From the NCBI RefSeq assembly GCF_001422725.1, contig NZ_LMMA01000033.1, forward strand, positions 186,001 to 250,000: a DNA stretch of 64,000 nt. Direction: 5' to 3'. Positions 9,613 to 18,596 of this stretch are shown here, piece after piece. Below the pieces are notes generated by a model that was not told where the DNA came from, did no database searches, and was given only the letters and a program-made list of their open reading frames with translations. This DNA is from Flavobacterium sp. Leaf82 (GTDB lineage: Bacteria > Bacteroidota > Bacteroidia > Flavobacteriales > Flavobacteriaceae). Numbering within the stretch: position 1 is the stretch's first letter; each line of letters begins with the position of its first letter. Both the position numbers and the translations under genes were made by a program.

Positions 9613-11214
9613 ATGGAAAATATTACCGTCATTATCATGTTACTATTTGGGGTTGCATTTTTGAGCCTTATCAGCAAAAAATACAATTTCTCTATTCCAA
9701 TTGTATTGGTTCTTTGTGGTGTTGTGATTAGTATTATTCCGGGGCTTCCGGTAATTGCTTTAAGTCCTGAAGTTGTATTTATTGTGTTCTTACCACCGCT
9801 TTTATATCATGCCGCCTGGTACACAAGTTGGTCTGATTTTAAACAAACGATCCGACCAATTACTTTGGCGGCTGTAGGTTTGGTACTTTTTACCACGGTT
9901 GCTGTAGCTTTTGCCGCCCATATGTTAATTGATGATATCTCTTGGTCGTTAGCTTTTTTATTGGGCGCGATTGTTTCGCCGCCTGATGCAGTTTCGGCAA
10001 CTTCTATAACAAAAGGTTTGGGTTTGCACCCACGATTAATTGCAATTCTTGAAGGCGAAAGTCTGGTAAATGACGCCAGTGGTCTGGTCGCTTACAAATA
10101 TGCTTTGACTGCCATAACCGCCGGAAACTTTGTACTCTGGCAAGCCGGACTGAACTTTGTTGTAATGTCGGTTTTAGGAATCGCGATTGGTTTAGGCGTA
10201 GGATATATCATGAGTTTTATACATAAAAAGTTTGTTTGCGATGAAGTTATCGAAGCAACTTTAACTTTATTAACCCCTTTCGCTTCATATTTAATTGCTG
10301 AACATTTTGAAGCTTCGGGAGTTCTTGCCGTAGTGGCAACAGGACTTTTTCTTTCGGCGAGATCGGGAACGATATTCACGCACGAAAGCCGAATCATGAC
10401 AGGAACAATTTGGAGTGTTTTAACCAACATTCTAAACGGATTGATCTTTATTTTAATCGGATTACAGTTGCGCCAAATCATTTTAGGAATTGGGGATTAC
10501 TCCGGTTGGTCTTTGTTTATTTGGGGCGCATCGGTCAGTTTAGTTGTAATTTTGGTGCGTTTTTTATGGGTGATTCCGGCAACATTGCTACCCAGAGTAA
10601 TCAGTAAAAAAATCCGTTTGCAGGAAGAATTCGATTTCCGGAATATGATTGTTTTCGGCTGGTCCGGAATGCGTGGCGTCGTGTCTATGGCGGCTGCATT
10701 GGCGCTTCCGCTAATGATGAACAAAACGGAAGTTTTCCCGTTACGAAACCTCATCATTTATCTGGTATTTTGTGTGATCCTTTCGACTTTAGTGATTCAG
10801 GGATTGACATTACCGTGGTTAATCAAAAAACTAAAAATAGAAAAATATTCGATCCTTGCCGAAGAATACGAAATAAGAAACGTGATCGTTTCTCAAACCA
10901 TTACCCATATTGAAGATAATTTCTCGTTACTTAACGACGACTTGCTTCACAACATAAAAAGCAAATACGAAGTAAAATTCAACCGCCTCCAAAAAACCGA
11001 ACTTCCAGCCAACTTTTTCGGAAAAGGAAATCTAATGGGCGGCGAGATTTTTAACGATTTCACCAAACTGCAAATTGATCTTCTAAATGTTGAACGTGGT
11101 AAACTTGAATCAATGCACAAATCAGGTTCTGTTAACGAAGAGATTTTTAGGAAGATTGAGAAGGAACTGGATTTGGAAGAGACGAGATTGTGGATGGAGA
11201 TGTATGAAGAATAG
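9613..11214 (+). CDS. Na+/H+ antiporter, CPA1/NhaP-like
   Basis: 533 residues with about twelve transmembrane segments up to residue 405 and a cytoplasmic helical tail of about 125 residues. Family signatures: GAIVSPPDAVSATSI, the ion-binding region ILEGESLVNDASGLVAY containing the ND pair, and GWSGMRGVVSMAAALALP near the end of the membrane part. These define the YjcE/NhaP-type CPA1 group. It exchanges Na+ or K+ for protons at the inner membrane. It is a single gene. Confidence 0.9.
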   Translation: MENITVIIMLLFGVAFLSLISKKYNFSIPIVLVLCGVVISIIPGLPVIALSPEVVFIVFLPPLLYHAAWYTSWSDFKQTIRPITLAAVGLVLFTTVAVAFAAHMLIDDISWSLAFLLGAIVSPPDAVSATSITKGLGLHPRLIAILEGESLVNDASGLVAYKYALTAITAGNFVLWQAGLNFVVMSVLGIAIGLGVGYIMSFIHKKFVCDEVIEATLTLLTPFASYLIAEHFEASGVLAVVATGLFLSARSGTIFTHESRIMTGTIWSVLTNILNGLIFILIGLQLRQIILGIGDYSGWSLFIWGASVSLVVILVRFLWVIPATLLPRVISKKIRLQEEFDFRNMIVFGWSGMRGVVSMAAALALPLMMNKTEVFPLRNLIIYLVFCVILSTLVIQGLTLPWLIKKLKIEKYSILAEEYEIRNVIVSQTITHIEDNFSLLNDDLLHNIKSKYEVKFNRLQKTELPANFFGKGNLMGGEIFNDFTKLQIDLLNVERGKLESMHKSGSVNEEIFRKIEKELDLEETRLWMEMYEE

Positions 11215-11281
11215 GATTTTGATCTTCGTTTCTGCGCAATAAAAAATTGACTTATGTACGTACAGTTTGTACTTTTGCCGT

Positions 11282-11740
11282 ATGAATGATAACTTTATAA
11301 ATGAATATTTTGGGATAGGAATTCAAAATGGTAAAACGCCTGAAAATCTGGGTGTTTTATGGCGATCTGCTCAAAATTTAGGCGCTACTTTTATCTTTAC
11401 CATAGGCAATCGATATGCCAAACAAGCATGTGATACCCATGATGCAGTAAAAGCAATTCCGTATTTTCATTATGATACTTTTGACGCCTTTTTTGAAAAC
11501 CTGCCCAAAGGAGCGCGATTGGTTGGAGTTGAATTAGATGAAAAAGCGGTCGATTTAGAGACCTTCGAACATCCAAGACGTTGTGTTTATCTTTTGGGAG
11601 CCGAAGACCATGGCTTATCCCATAAAGTAATGGCTAAATGCCATCATTTAGTAAAATTTAAATCAGAAAAAAGTTTAAATGTGGCAGTAGCAGGAACTAT
11701 TATTATGTATGATAGGAATTTGGGTAAGCCGAGGTCTTAG
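11282..11740 (+). CDS. SpoU/TrmH-family RNA 2'-O-methyltransferase
   Basis: 152 residues from the ATG at 11282; a start 15 bp upstream would put the promoter-like TACTTTTG inside the gene, so I prefer the internal one. SpoU motifs are clear: NPENLGVLWRSAQNLGA-like KTPENLGVLWRSA at the N-terminus, VYLLGAEDHGLSHKVM in the middle and SLNVAVAGTIIMYDR at the C-terminus, the knotted SAM-binding part. It would methylate a ribose in tRNA or rRNA. Which nucleotide cannot be said. Confidence 0.85.
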   Translation: MNDNFINEYFGIGIQNGKTPENLGVLWRSAQNLGATFIFTIGNRYAKQACDTHDAVKAIPYFHYDTFDAFFENLPKGARLVGVELDEKAVDLETFEHPRRCVYLLGAEDHGLSHKVMAKCHHLVKFKSEKSLNVAVAGTIIMYDRNLGKPRS

Positions 11741-11767
11741 ATACGTAACTTTTAAATAAATGCGAAA

Positions 11768-11798
11768 GCTCAACTTTTATAGTTGAGCCTTTTTTTTT
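11768..11798 (+). terminator. Rho-independent terminator
   Basis: GCTCAACT / AGTTGAGC hairpin with a 5-nt loop and nine T afterwards, ending the methyltransferase unit. Confidence 0.85.
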
Positions 11799-11839
11799 GG
11801 TGCAATTTATTTTGATGTTTAAACTTTATCTATTCAATT

Positions 11840-12415
11840 TTATTGTTTTCCAATTAAAGGATGATATATTTCTCTCAAGGAACGTTCTATATGCGGAACA
11901 ATAAAATCATAATTTAATACGTCAATTTCTATAGCTGTTACTCTAAATTCTAAACCATGCAAATTAGCACGATGTCTAAGTTTCATTGCATAAGTGTTTT
12001 TAGTTGGACATAAGTCAATATGCTCTTTTATTCTACTGTATATATCTTTATTTTTTCCTATATACAAAGGCAACCACTGTTCATCAAAGCTTGATCTTAA
12101 CTGTAGTCTCTTTTTTATCACACTTGAAGAAAAAAAAGAGTCATTCTTTTTTTTAGACCAAGCTTCTGCAAAATTTTTAATTTTCGTTGCTCTTTTTGTC
12201 CCTGTTAAATTAGGAGTGTCCAAATTAAGTTCGAAAAGATAAACTCCTTTTTGCTTTTTACAGGTGAATAAGTCTTTACAATCTAACTCCTCTGAAATTA
12301 TAAAACGAATACTATTTTCTATATCGAACTTAATATTTTTTAAATCATTTTTTAATTTTTCTATATAATTTGTGATATCATTGTCAAACTCTTCAATAGT
12401 AATTTTGTAACTCAT
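11840..12415 (-). CDS. GIY-YIG nuclease-like protein
   Basis: 191 residues. The C-terminal two thirds carry a divergent GIY-YIG fold: GVYLF (about residue 60) in place of GIY, LYIGKNKDIYSRIKEH with the YIG and catalytic Arg, and ERSLREIYHPLIGKQ with the metal-binding Glu and the usual HP.IGK(Q) ending. An insertion (KNFAEAWSKKKND) separates the two halves. The N-terminal 50 residues are helical. It lies 129 bp downstream of the DUF262 gene in the same direction, and its composition is as AT-rich as that block. Likely a DNA nuclease of a defence or restriction type; the target is unknown. Confidence 0.6.
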   Translation of the reverse strand: MSYKITIEEFDNDITNYIEKLKNDLKNIKFDIENSIRFIISEELDCKDLFTCKKQKGVYLFELNLDTPNLTGTKRATKIKNFAEAWSKKKNDSFFSSSVIKKRLQLRSSFDEQWLPLYIGKNKDIYSRIKEHIDLCPTKNTYAMKLRHRANLHGLEFRVTAIEIDVLNYDFIVPHIERSLREIYHPLIGKQ

Positions 12416-12544
12416 GTTTTTATTTTTATGATTAGATATACTAGAATCGATATTATTTTTGAAAAATAAAAGAACTAGACTTTAATTTCTGATTCATTGA
12501 AAATCTGGTTAGTTTTATATTTATTTATTAAAGTTGCTATATTT

Positions 12545-14206
12545 CTATATACTATTTGGATTCCAATAATCCGTTGCAAAAGCCACAATTTCTTTTTGAC
12601 GATTTTTTATTTCTAATTCTGTCCAGTTATTTTTAAATGGTTCTAATTTTTGCCTTTGAATTAGTACAGAGTTTGTTTCTCTATCATGAGGTAAATTATT
12701 GCTGTCGCTGGAGTTTCTGCCTCTTGTGGATAAAACAAGATTACCTATATTATTCAAGAATTTATCTTTAAATTCCTGAGTATATTCAATGCCCTCAGGT
12801 TTTTGAGGTGTCCAGTGATCTAATGTGTTTTCAAGATTGTTCTTACCGTAAGAGTTGACAAAATCATTATAGCTCATTACAGGTTCCTTAAAATCATGTC
12901 TTAATTTATTCTCATACTTCCATAATAGATATCGTGTTGGTTTAAAATAATGAGAATTTGCTTCTAAGCGACCTGTAAAATCACTTGTAAAATTCCAATA
13001 ATGCTTAAATCCTTGATTTGCATAGTATCTTAAATCATTTTCTAATAAAATTAGATCATTCTTGTAATGAAGTGCTATATTATGGATTTTATTTGTTCTA
13101 TAGTTACCAAACGTATATTCCATCTTAAAAAGAATGATTTCGACTAATCGAAGAATTTTTCTAAATTCGGAAATTTCATGATAGTGAAATAATTTTAAAA
13201 CTAGAGGAAATGAGTTATACTGATCTAAATATAATATATCGCCTAATAGACTTTCTTTATTTTTTGATTTCTGAATTTCAATAACATTTAAAAAACTCTT
13301 TTTTAATCCAACTGTAAAATCTTTTATCCATTCAGATTTATTATCTTCTTTTTTTATTGCTTTTTTTACTCTTTCTAATGAAGTATCATCATTAGAGATA
13401 AAAGCAATAGTATGATAATTTAGTACTTGGTCTTCATCAGCAATTTTTATTAATTCTAATGACTGATATATAGTTTCAAATTCTTTTTCAATGTAAGCGA
13501 TATCATTATCAGGTTTCTTTCCAGACAAATTACAATCCAGGTAAGTATTAAACATTAAAAAAGATTTTAATTTTTCTAATTCGGTTAAATCTTTTCCTCG
13601 ATCATTCTGAAAACTAAAAAGTTGTGTCGCTTCTGATTTGTCAGAAACAGAATCTGTTGTGATTTTAGCGGTTTCGAGTAAATCTTTCCAATGAATAATA
13701 TTTTCAATAGAAACCTCTTTTTTCTCAAATTCTAAAGTAAAATATTCAAATGATTCTAGTATTCTTTTACGAGATCGGGTATCGACTTTATCATCTACAG
13801 ATCTTATGATAAGATTTTGAAAAAAATTATTATCATAACTAACTGTTGAATATTTTTGTTCACCATCTGAATTTATCAAGTACTCATTATAAATGTTTGT
13901 AGCGATGGATTTGTAGCCTTCTAAATCTTTAAGTTTATTATATACACAGCTTAAAAATATAACCACAGTTGTTAGTCTTTGTTGTCCGTCAATTATCCAG
14001 AACTTATTTTTATTGTGTTCATCAGCTTCAAATAGAAAATGTCCCAAATGATATTGTGTTACTGATTTGGGATGTTCTTTTAAATCTGTCAAAAACTGTT
14101 TTACTTGTTTGTCTCTTTCCCAAGAATAAGCTCGTTGATAATTTGGTACGGCAAAGAGATTTTTACGTGGACTAAAGATGTCGCTAATAGTTGATTTGTA
14201 ATCCAT
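12545..14206 (-). CDS. DUF262 + DUF1524 protein (GmrSD-like)
   Basis: 553 residues. The N-terminus is a DUF262 (ParB/Srx-like NTPase) domain with VPNYQRAYSWE at about 19-30 and WIIDGQQRLTT at about 71-81. The C-terminus is a DUF1524 HNH-like nuclease: LDHWTPQKPEG, then NIGNLVLSTRGRNSSDSN. This domain order is that of GmrS-GmrD fusion enzymes, type IV restriction systems that act on modified phage DNA, and of related defence proteins. It starts 13 bp after the 179-residue gene, so both are co-transcribed. The modification recognised, if any, is unknown. Confidence 0.8.
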   Translation of the reverse strand: MDYKSTISDIFSPRKNLFAVPNYQRAYSWERDKQVKQFLTDLKEHPKSVTQYHLGHFLFEADEHNKNKFWIIDGQQRLTTVVIFLSCVYNKLKDLEGYKSIATNIYNEYLINSDGEQKYSTVSYDNNFFQNLIIRSVDDKVDTRSRKRILESFEYFTLEFEKKEVSIENIIHWKDLLETAKITTDSVSDKSEATQLFSFQNDRGKDLTELEKLKSFLMFNTYLDCNLSGKKPDNDIAYIEKEFETIYQSLELIKIADEDQVLNYHTIAFISNDDTSLERVKKAIKKEDNKSEWIKDFTVGLKKSFLNVIEIQKSKNKESLLGDILYLDQYNSFPLVLKLFHYHEISEFRKILRLVEIILFKMEYTFGNYRTNKIHNIALHYKNDLILLENDLRYYANQGFKHYWNFTSDFTGRLEANSHYFKPTRYLLWKYENKLRHDFKEPVMSYNDFVNSYGKNNLENTLDHWTPQKPEGIEYTQEFKDKFLNNIGNLVLSTRGRNSSDSNNLPHDRETNSVLIQRQKLEPFKNNWTELEIKNRQKEIVAFATDYWNPNSI

Positions 14207-14219
14207 TATTTTTTATTTT

Positions 14220-14759
14220 CTAAATATTACATTCTATGAACAAAATGTTCGGGAAATCTATTTTTTTTCTTTCTAAAAACACTTTATTTCTATCATTTAA
14301 TGCAGAACTATTGAAAGTGATAATTCCTGATTTGTCTTTGAATTTTTTTAATTCATTTCTCATTTTTATCTGGAAGAAAGAAGGAGCGGTATTAAAAGCT
14401 TCACCATCGATTTGATTATTGTCTTTATCGATAATTGTTAAGTCACTACCTGAATGATTACTCATTTTTAATTGAATACTTTTTATTTGATGTTCGCTGA
14501 ACAATATTTCAGCGGCTTCTAATAGAACCAAATCGGAATAAATCCGATTACTAATTTCAAAAAAAGTTAGATTTTGATAGGGACCAAAATTTATTTTTTC
14601 TCTTTTTGCCCAAAGCATAAAAGTTAATGTGTCAAGTTCTGGAATTATAAAATTGGTATTGTTAATAGCGTCATTATAAATAGCCGTGACATCCTTTAAT
14701 TCATTGAAAGATAATATTCTATTAAAATGTTGATTCAGTAAATAAGTGCATTCTTTCAT
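14220..14759 (-). CDS. Unknown protein, first gene of the DUF262 operon
   Basis: 179 residues, not recognised. No signal peptide or membrane segment. The middle shows a pattern NHSGSDLTIIDKDNNQIDGEAFN that faintly recalls a PD-(D/E)xK nuclease core (an Asp, then Gly-Glu-Ala-Phe), but the expected Lys is missing, so this is weak. It is co-directional with the DUF262 gene with 13 bp between, which suggests a partner: a specificity, nuclease or regulatory subunit. Confidence 0.5.
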   Translation of the reverse strand: MKECTYLLNQHFNRILSFNELKDVTAIYNDAINNTNFIIPELDTLTFMLWAKREKINFGPYQNLTFFEISNRIYSDLVLLEAAEILFSEHQIKSIQLKMSNHSGSDLTIIDKDNNQIDGEAFNTAPSFFQIKMRNELKKFKDKSGIITFNSSALNDRNKVFLERKKIDFPNILFIECNI

Positions 14760-15043
14760 CTTGTTTTAATGTTTTTTAATCTATAATTCTTTATCTAATT
14801 TTAAATTCAGATGAAATGGAATAGATCTTTCAATTTTGTTATTGACGATAAAGTAAAATTGAAGGCTTCATATCTGTAATCATTTATCTATAACAAATAT
14901 TACTATTTAAAAACTAATCTCTTTACGGAAAACCATAATCCCCTAAAATTATTTCCAACAAGAATACCAATAATTAAAAACAAGACAATGCGTATTTATA
15001 CCTGAGTTTTCGAATTTTAAAAAAGTTCTATAATCTCAAAATT

Positions 15044-15100
15044 CCTAGCCCAATAGAAGTGAAAATGCTTTGATGCCGGCGTTCGGTACAAAATATTGAA
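15044..15100 (+). repeat. Interspersed CCTAGCCC repeat, degenerate copy
   Basis: Starts CCTAGCCCAATAGAAGTG, followed by an AAAATGCTTT arm, a short GC-rich hairpin and an ACAAAATATTGAAC arm. It aligns with the two other copies in the window but the hairpin and the final AGCT block have decayed. Confidence 0.55.
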
Positions 15101-15223
15101 CATCAGTATTGTAAAAAAAAAGTTTGGTAATTTTTACCATCAGATTCAGTTGTTCGGAATTTCCGAACAACTGAATCTGCATTCAATTCTTCTTTTTCTT
15201 CTTCAAAATGTGTGAAAATGTTT

Positions 15224-15302
15224 CCTAGCCCAGACAGAAGCGGCATCCTTTTTCTTGCTCCTTTAGCAAGGAAAGATATAGTGAATGGCTGGAAATAGCT
15301 CC
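15224..15302 (+). repeat. Interspersed CCTAGCCC repeat, copy 2
   Basis: CCTAGCCCAGACAGAAGCGG, then ATCCTTTTTCTTGCTCC hairpin arm, TTTAGC loop, AAGGAAAGATATAG and a closing AAATAGCTCC. The layout (conserved head, variable hairpin, AAAGAT-ATAG, AGCT end) matches the copy at 17246-17335 in reverse orientation. Confidence 0.7.
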
Positions 15303-15690
15303 AGAAAAATAAATTCCAAAATTTTAAAATTCCAAATTCCAAGTGCTCGCTATCCATCAAGTCTAAAATTCCATAAAAACCTTCAACTACAATAATAAAC
15401 TCCAAAAACCGTTTTTACTAAACTTCGTCACACTCAAAGACACCGAAACCTCCACCCAAAATCTTCCAAAACCCCAACAAAAACTGTATACTGTATCCTA
15501 AAAACGTATAATAATTACACACATCAAAAACACTCAAAATAGCTAAACAACTCAAAACCAGTAAAAACTGATAATGGCACAACGCTTGCAAAATGGGATA
15601 ATGTAAATTCCTTTTCGATAAAGAAAATTACGCATCGGGAGGAAAACAAATTAAATAAAAGCCATACAAAGCAATCAAAAGTAGTGTCAT

Positions 15691-17145
15691 ATGAAAAGTG
15701 AAACCTTAACAACAGAACAATTTTATACGTCGAAATCAGATCTTAGTAACGAACAAGCCTTAAACAGTTCCATTTTTCGTATTAGTAATGACAATGTAAC
15801 ATCAAAAAAAATAAGCGAACGCACCAAAAGCAAGTCTGGGTTATTTGTACTGGTGAGTACCTTTATCTTAATGTTTGCCGGAGCATATTCTGTATATTAT
15901 TTGCAAGATGACTTTGATCAGTTTCAAATCGACAGAATGAACTCATCTTGGGGATTTCCGTTCCTGATAGTTGCAGGAATTTTGTTTTTCTTTCAGACAG
16001 GAGTTTTCCTGTACAACGCATACTTATATATAAAATACAAGCCAATCGAATCCGTTTCTGACGAAATGTTGCCAACCGTTACCGTAATCGTTCCTGCGTA
16101 TAACGAGGGAAAACTGGTTTGGGATACTTTATTGAGTTTGGCAGAAAGTGATTTCCCGGCACATAAATTAGAAATATTAGCCGTTGATGACGGAAGTAAA
16201 GATGATACTTGGTACTGGATGCAACAAGCCAAAATAAAATTAGGAGATCGTCTAACGATTTTTCAACAACCGGCAAATGCAGGAAAACGTCACGCTTTAT
16301 ACCGTGGATTCGAATTAGGAAAAGGAGAAATTTTTGTGACGGTTGATAGTGATTCAATCGTGAAAAAAGATACGTTACGTAATTTAGTAAGCCCGTTTGT
16401 GGTAGACGAAAAATGTGGAGCAGTTGCAGGAAATGTTCATGTTTTGAACAGCAAAAAAGCAATCTTACCAAAAATGCTGAATGTAAGTTTTGTAATGAGT
16501 TTTGAATTCATGCGTTCTGCCGAAAGTAAACTAGGATCTGTACTTTGTACTCCCGGAGCAGCGGCAGCATATCGTAAAACAGCTGTTTTTGCTTGTCTTG
16601 ACGAATGGATCAACCAGACTTTTATGGGACAACCATCAGACATTGGCGAAGATCGTGCGATGACCAATATGATCCTGAAACAAGGTCAGCATGTATTGTT
16701 TCAAAGAAATGCTTATGTATTGACAAACGTTCCGGAAGAATACACAGGATTGTACAAAATGTTTATTAGATGGAGTAGAAGTAATGTGCGTGAAAACATC
16801 GCAATGGCAAAATATGTGTTTACAGATTTTAGAAAAGAATCTAAATTTGGTGCCCGACTTTTATGGTTGAACCAAGCAACAAAAATCGTTATGGCATATC
16901 CGTTCATGCTTTTTATGTTCTTTTTTATCATCATGCATCCGTTATTGTTTTTAAGTTCAACACTTTTAGGAATCTTAATCGTATCGAGTTTCCCTGTTTT
17001 GTTTTACGCTAAAAGATACAATTTGTCTGATTCGCTTTGGGCCTATTCATACAGCGTTTTTTACACCTTTACCTTATTCTGGATTACACCTTACGCCATC
17101 GTTACAGCCAATAAAAGAGGTTGGTTAACACGTGGTTTAGCATAA
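15691..17145 (+). CDS. Membrane glycosyltransferase family 2
   Basis: 484 residues. Two transmembrane segments near 50-70 and 90-112 precede the catalytic domain; two or three follow after about 400. The GT-A core shows VIVPAYNEGKLV, the nucleotide-binding AVDDGSKDDT, the metal-binding DSDS, the acceptor GEDR and a product-channel motif IRWSRSN (the Q/RxxRW type). This is the architecture of processive GlcNAc or hyaluronan-type synthases that polymerise and export sugar across the inner membrane. Exact sugar unknown. No other polysaccharide gene is adjacent. Confidence 0.85.
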   Translation: MKSETLTTEQFYTSKSDLSNEQALNSSIFRISNDNVTSKKISERTKSKSGLFVLVSTFILMFAGAYSVYYLQDDFDQFQIDRMNSSWGFPFLIVAGILFFFQTGVFLYNAYLYIKYKPIESVSDEMLPTVTVIVPAYNEGKLVWDTLLSLAESDFPAHKLEILAVDDGSKDDTWYWMQQAKIKLGDRLTIFQQPANAGKRHALYRGFELGKGEIFVTVDSDSIVKKDTLRNLVSPFVVDEKCGAVAGNVHVLNSKKAILPKMLNVSFVMSFEFMRSAESKLGSVLCTPGAAAAYRKTAVFACLDEWINQTFMGQPSDIGEDRAMTNMILKQGQHVLFQRNAYVLTNVPEEYTGLYKMFIRWSRSNVRENIAMAKYVFTDFRKESKFGARLLWLNQATKIVMAYPFMLFMFFFIIMHPLLFLSSTLLGILIVSSFPVLFYAKRYNLSDSLWAYSYSVFYTFTLFWITPYAIVTANKRGWLTRGLA

Positions 17146-17193
17146 ATAAAAATAGTAGAAGTAGATTAGAAATAGAAATTAGATTTGTTTTAA

Positions 17194-17226
17194 AACTCCT
17201 GTTCATTTGAGCAGGAGTTTTTTTTT
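17194..17226 (+). terminator. Rho-independent terminator
   Basis: AACTCCTG / CAGGAGTT hairpin followed by about nine T, just after the glycosyltransferase. Confidence 0.85.
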
Positions 17227-17245
17227 ATTTATATTTTTTTTTCAG

Positions 17246-17335
17246 AAGCTAATCCCGCTATACGTTCCAATCTTTTGTGCCTCCCGATAGCTATCGGGAC
17301 TAGCACAAAAGGATTTCCACTTCTATCGGGGCTAG
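17246..17335 (-). repeat. Interspersed CCTAGCCC repeat, full copy
   Basis: On the minus strand it begins CCTAGCCCCGATAGAAGTGG, continues ATCCTTTTGTGC, a hairpin built on CCCGATAGCTATCGGG, GCACAAAAGATTGG, and ends ATAGCGGGATTAGCT. GCACAAAAG / CTTTTGTGC form a long outer stem, so the transcript would fold as one extended hairpin. Confidence 0.75.
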
Positions 17336-17501
17336 GACACTGATTTTCATAATACTATTTTCGTCCAATTTTCACGAATTATATCTACATCAAGAATTAA
17401 TCATTATCAAAATCAAATAACACATTTTGTTATAATCCAAAACAAAATAATTTCATCTATTTAAAATTCACATCATAATTACATCATATTTTCAAACATA
17501 G

Positions 17502-17578
17502 CCCGTGGTTTCAACCACGGGAAACGAATCATAATAACATATCAAAAATATATTATGTCCAAACGGTTGAAACCGTTT
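17502..17578. repeat. Two short perfect hairpins
   Basis: CCCGTGGTT-TC-AACCACGGG at 17502-17521 and AAACGGTT-GA-AACCGTTT at 17561-17578, 39 bp apart. Both have two-base loops and look like REP-type elements, not terminators, since no T run follows. Confidence 0.6.
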
Positions 17579-17701
17579 ACTATGTTTTTTTCACTCCAGG
17601 ATTACATAAAATCAAATTTCAAACCCGATAGGTTTTTATCCCGAGGCTTCTGGACTGTTAGGTTTATTGCCTAAAATAAATTAAAAAAAACATTAATAAA
17701 A

Positions 17702-17732
17702 GAATGTTCATTCATTTATTATTTTATCTTTG
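17702..17732 (+). promoter_or_regulatory. Promoter and probable operator of the TetR unit
   Basis: TATCTTTG at 17725-17732 fits the -10 element, 14 bp before the start codon. The perfect 12-bp palindrome GAATGTTCATTC at 17702-17713 sits just upstream, where the -33 element should be, and is a typical TetR-family operator, suggesting autorepression. Confidence 0.6.
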
Positions 17733-17746
17733 TCAAAAAAAACGCA

Positions 17747-18343
17747 ATGAGAATACGTGATGTTGATAAAGAGAAACTGGTAATTGCGACTGCCATAGAT
17801 CAAATCGTACGAGACGGATTTCAGGGTTTCAGCATGAACAAACTGGCAAAAGCCTGTTCGATTTCTGTTGGGACTTTATATATATACTACAAAGACAAAG
17901 ATGATTTAATACAAAAAATAGGGGCCGTAATTGCCCTCAAGTTTTTTACCGGTACAGTAAAAGACTTTTCGCCCGAAATGTCGTTTGAAGAAGGATTATG
18001 GAAGCAATGGGAAAACCGCGCGGCGTTTACCATGAAATACCCAAAGGAAGTTGCTTTTTTTGAAATCGTCAAACATTCGCCCCATTCAGAAACCATTCTT
18101 GATTCTATTAAAGAGTTTGCAGATTTTAGAATGATTATGAAGGATTTTATCGATAACGGACTCCGTAACAAAGAGCTTGTCCCGATGACTTTTGAATCTT
18201 TTTGGGCTGTTGCCTACGGGCCTTTGTACACACTTTTGAACTTGCATACTGAAGGTAAGAGTATGGGAGGGAAGCCATTTAAGCTTACCGAAGAAATTAT
18301 GAAAGAAGCTTTTAGCCGAACCATAAAAGCTTTAACACCATGA
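17747..18343 (+). CDS. TetR/AcrR-family repressor
   Basis: 198 residues. The N-terminal 50 residues form the TetR helix-turn-helix, with GFQGFSMNKLAKACSISVGTLYIYYKDKDDL, a near-consensus motif. The rest is a helical ligand-binding domain. It is first in a three-gene unit with a small HMA-like protein and an MFS exporter, with only 6 and 19 bp between genes, so it most likely senses a compound exported by that transporter. Confidence 0.9.
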   Translation: MRIRDVDKEKLVIATAIDQIVRDGFQGFSMNKLAKACSISVGTLYIYYKDKDDLIQKIGAVIALKFFTGTVKDFSPEMSFEEGLWKQWENRAAFTMKYPKEVAFFEIVKHSPHSETILDSIKEFADFRMIMKDFIDNGLRNKELVPMTFESFWAVAYGPLYTLLNLHTEGKSMGGKPFKLTEEIMKEAFSRTIKALTP

Positions 18344-18349
18344 AAAAAT

Positions 18350-18577
18350 ATGGAAACAGAATTAAACTCAATACACGTTTTTAAAACGAATATCAAGACT
18401 ATCGATCCCGCTTGCGAGATGCGCAAAACGCTCGACGATCATTCTGATATAAAACAATGGAGTATCGATCATGAAGATGTCGATTGTGTACTTCGCGTTG
18501 TTTCGGATGTACTGAAACCCGAAACAATTATTGGTATGATCAACGAATTTGGTCACGAATGCCAGGAATTAAATTAA
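18350..18577 (+). CDS. Small HMA-like (ferredoxin-fold) protein without CxxC
   Basis: 75 residues, length and pattern of a heavy-metal-associated domain: VFKTNIKTIDPACEMRKTL, then IDHEDVDCVLRVVSDVL, ending in MINEFGHECQEL. The metal-binding CxxC of copper chaperones is absent, though single Cys occur in PACEM and VDCVL. It sits between the TetR and MFS genes and ends 19 bp before the latter. Function unknown; such proteins are frequent next to flavobacterial transporter genes. Confidence 0.65.
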   Translation: METELNSIHVFKTNIKTIDPACEMRKTLDDHSDIKQWSIDHEDVDCVLRVVSDVLKPETIIGMINEFGHECQELN

Positions 18578-18596
18578 TAAAAAATAACCAGTTTAT

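Larger units (their letters stand above)
14760..15690. other. 930-bp gene-poor interval with repeats
   Basis: No gene is supported. Two copies of a CCTAGCCC-type interspersed repeat lie here (15044-15100 and 15224-15302). Open frames in the interval run through those repeats and show no family resemblance or sensible composition, so they are not called. The last 40 bp before 15691 should hold the glycosyltransferase promoter but show no clear TAnnTTTG. Confidence 0.6.
17146..17746. other. Repeat-rich intergenic region
   Basis: 600 bp with a terminator, a full CCTAGCCC repeat (17246-17335), two perfect hairpins (17502-17521 and 17561-17578), a decayed AAACCCGATAGG element near 17620-17670 and the TetR promoter/operator. 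No gene is seen. Confidence 0.65.

Noticed and set aside
14220..14759. Restriction-type PD-(D/E)xK nuclease
   Set aside because: Only a faint pattern; the catalytic Lys is lacking, so I left the gene as unknown.
15103..15405. 100-codon frame on the minus strand
   Set aside because: Made of the CCTAGCCC repeat and flanking non-coding DNA; no protein-like conservation is expected.
15524..15712. 62-codon frame overlapping the glycosyltransferase start
   Set aside because: Phe-rich reading of AT-rich upstream DNA; overlaps a well-supported gene start.
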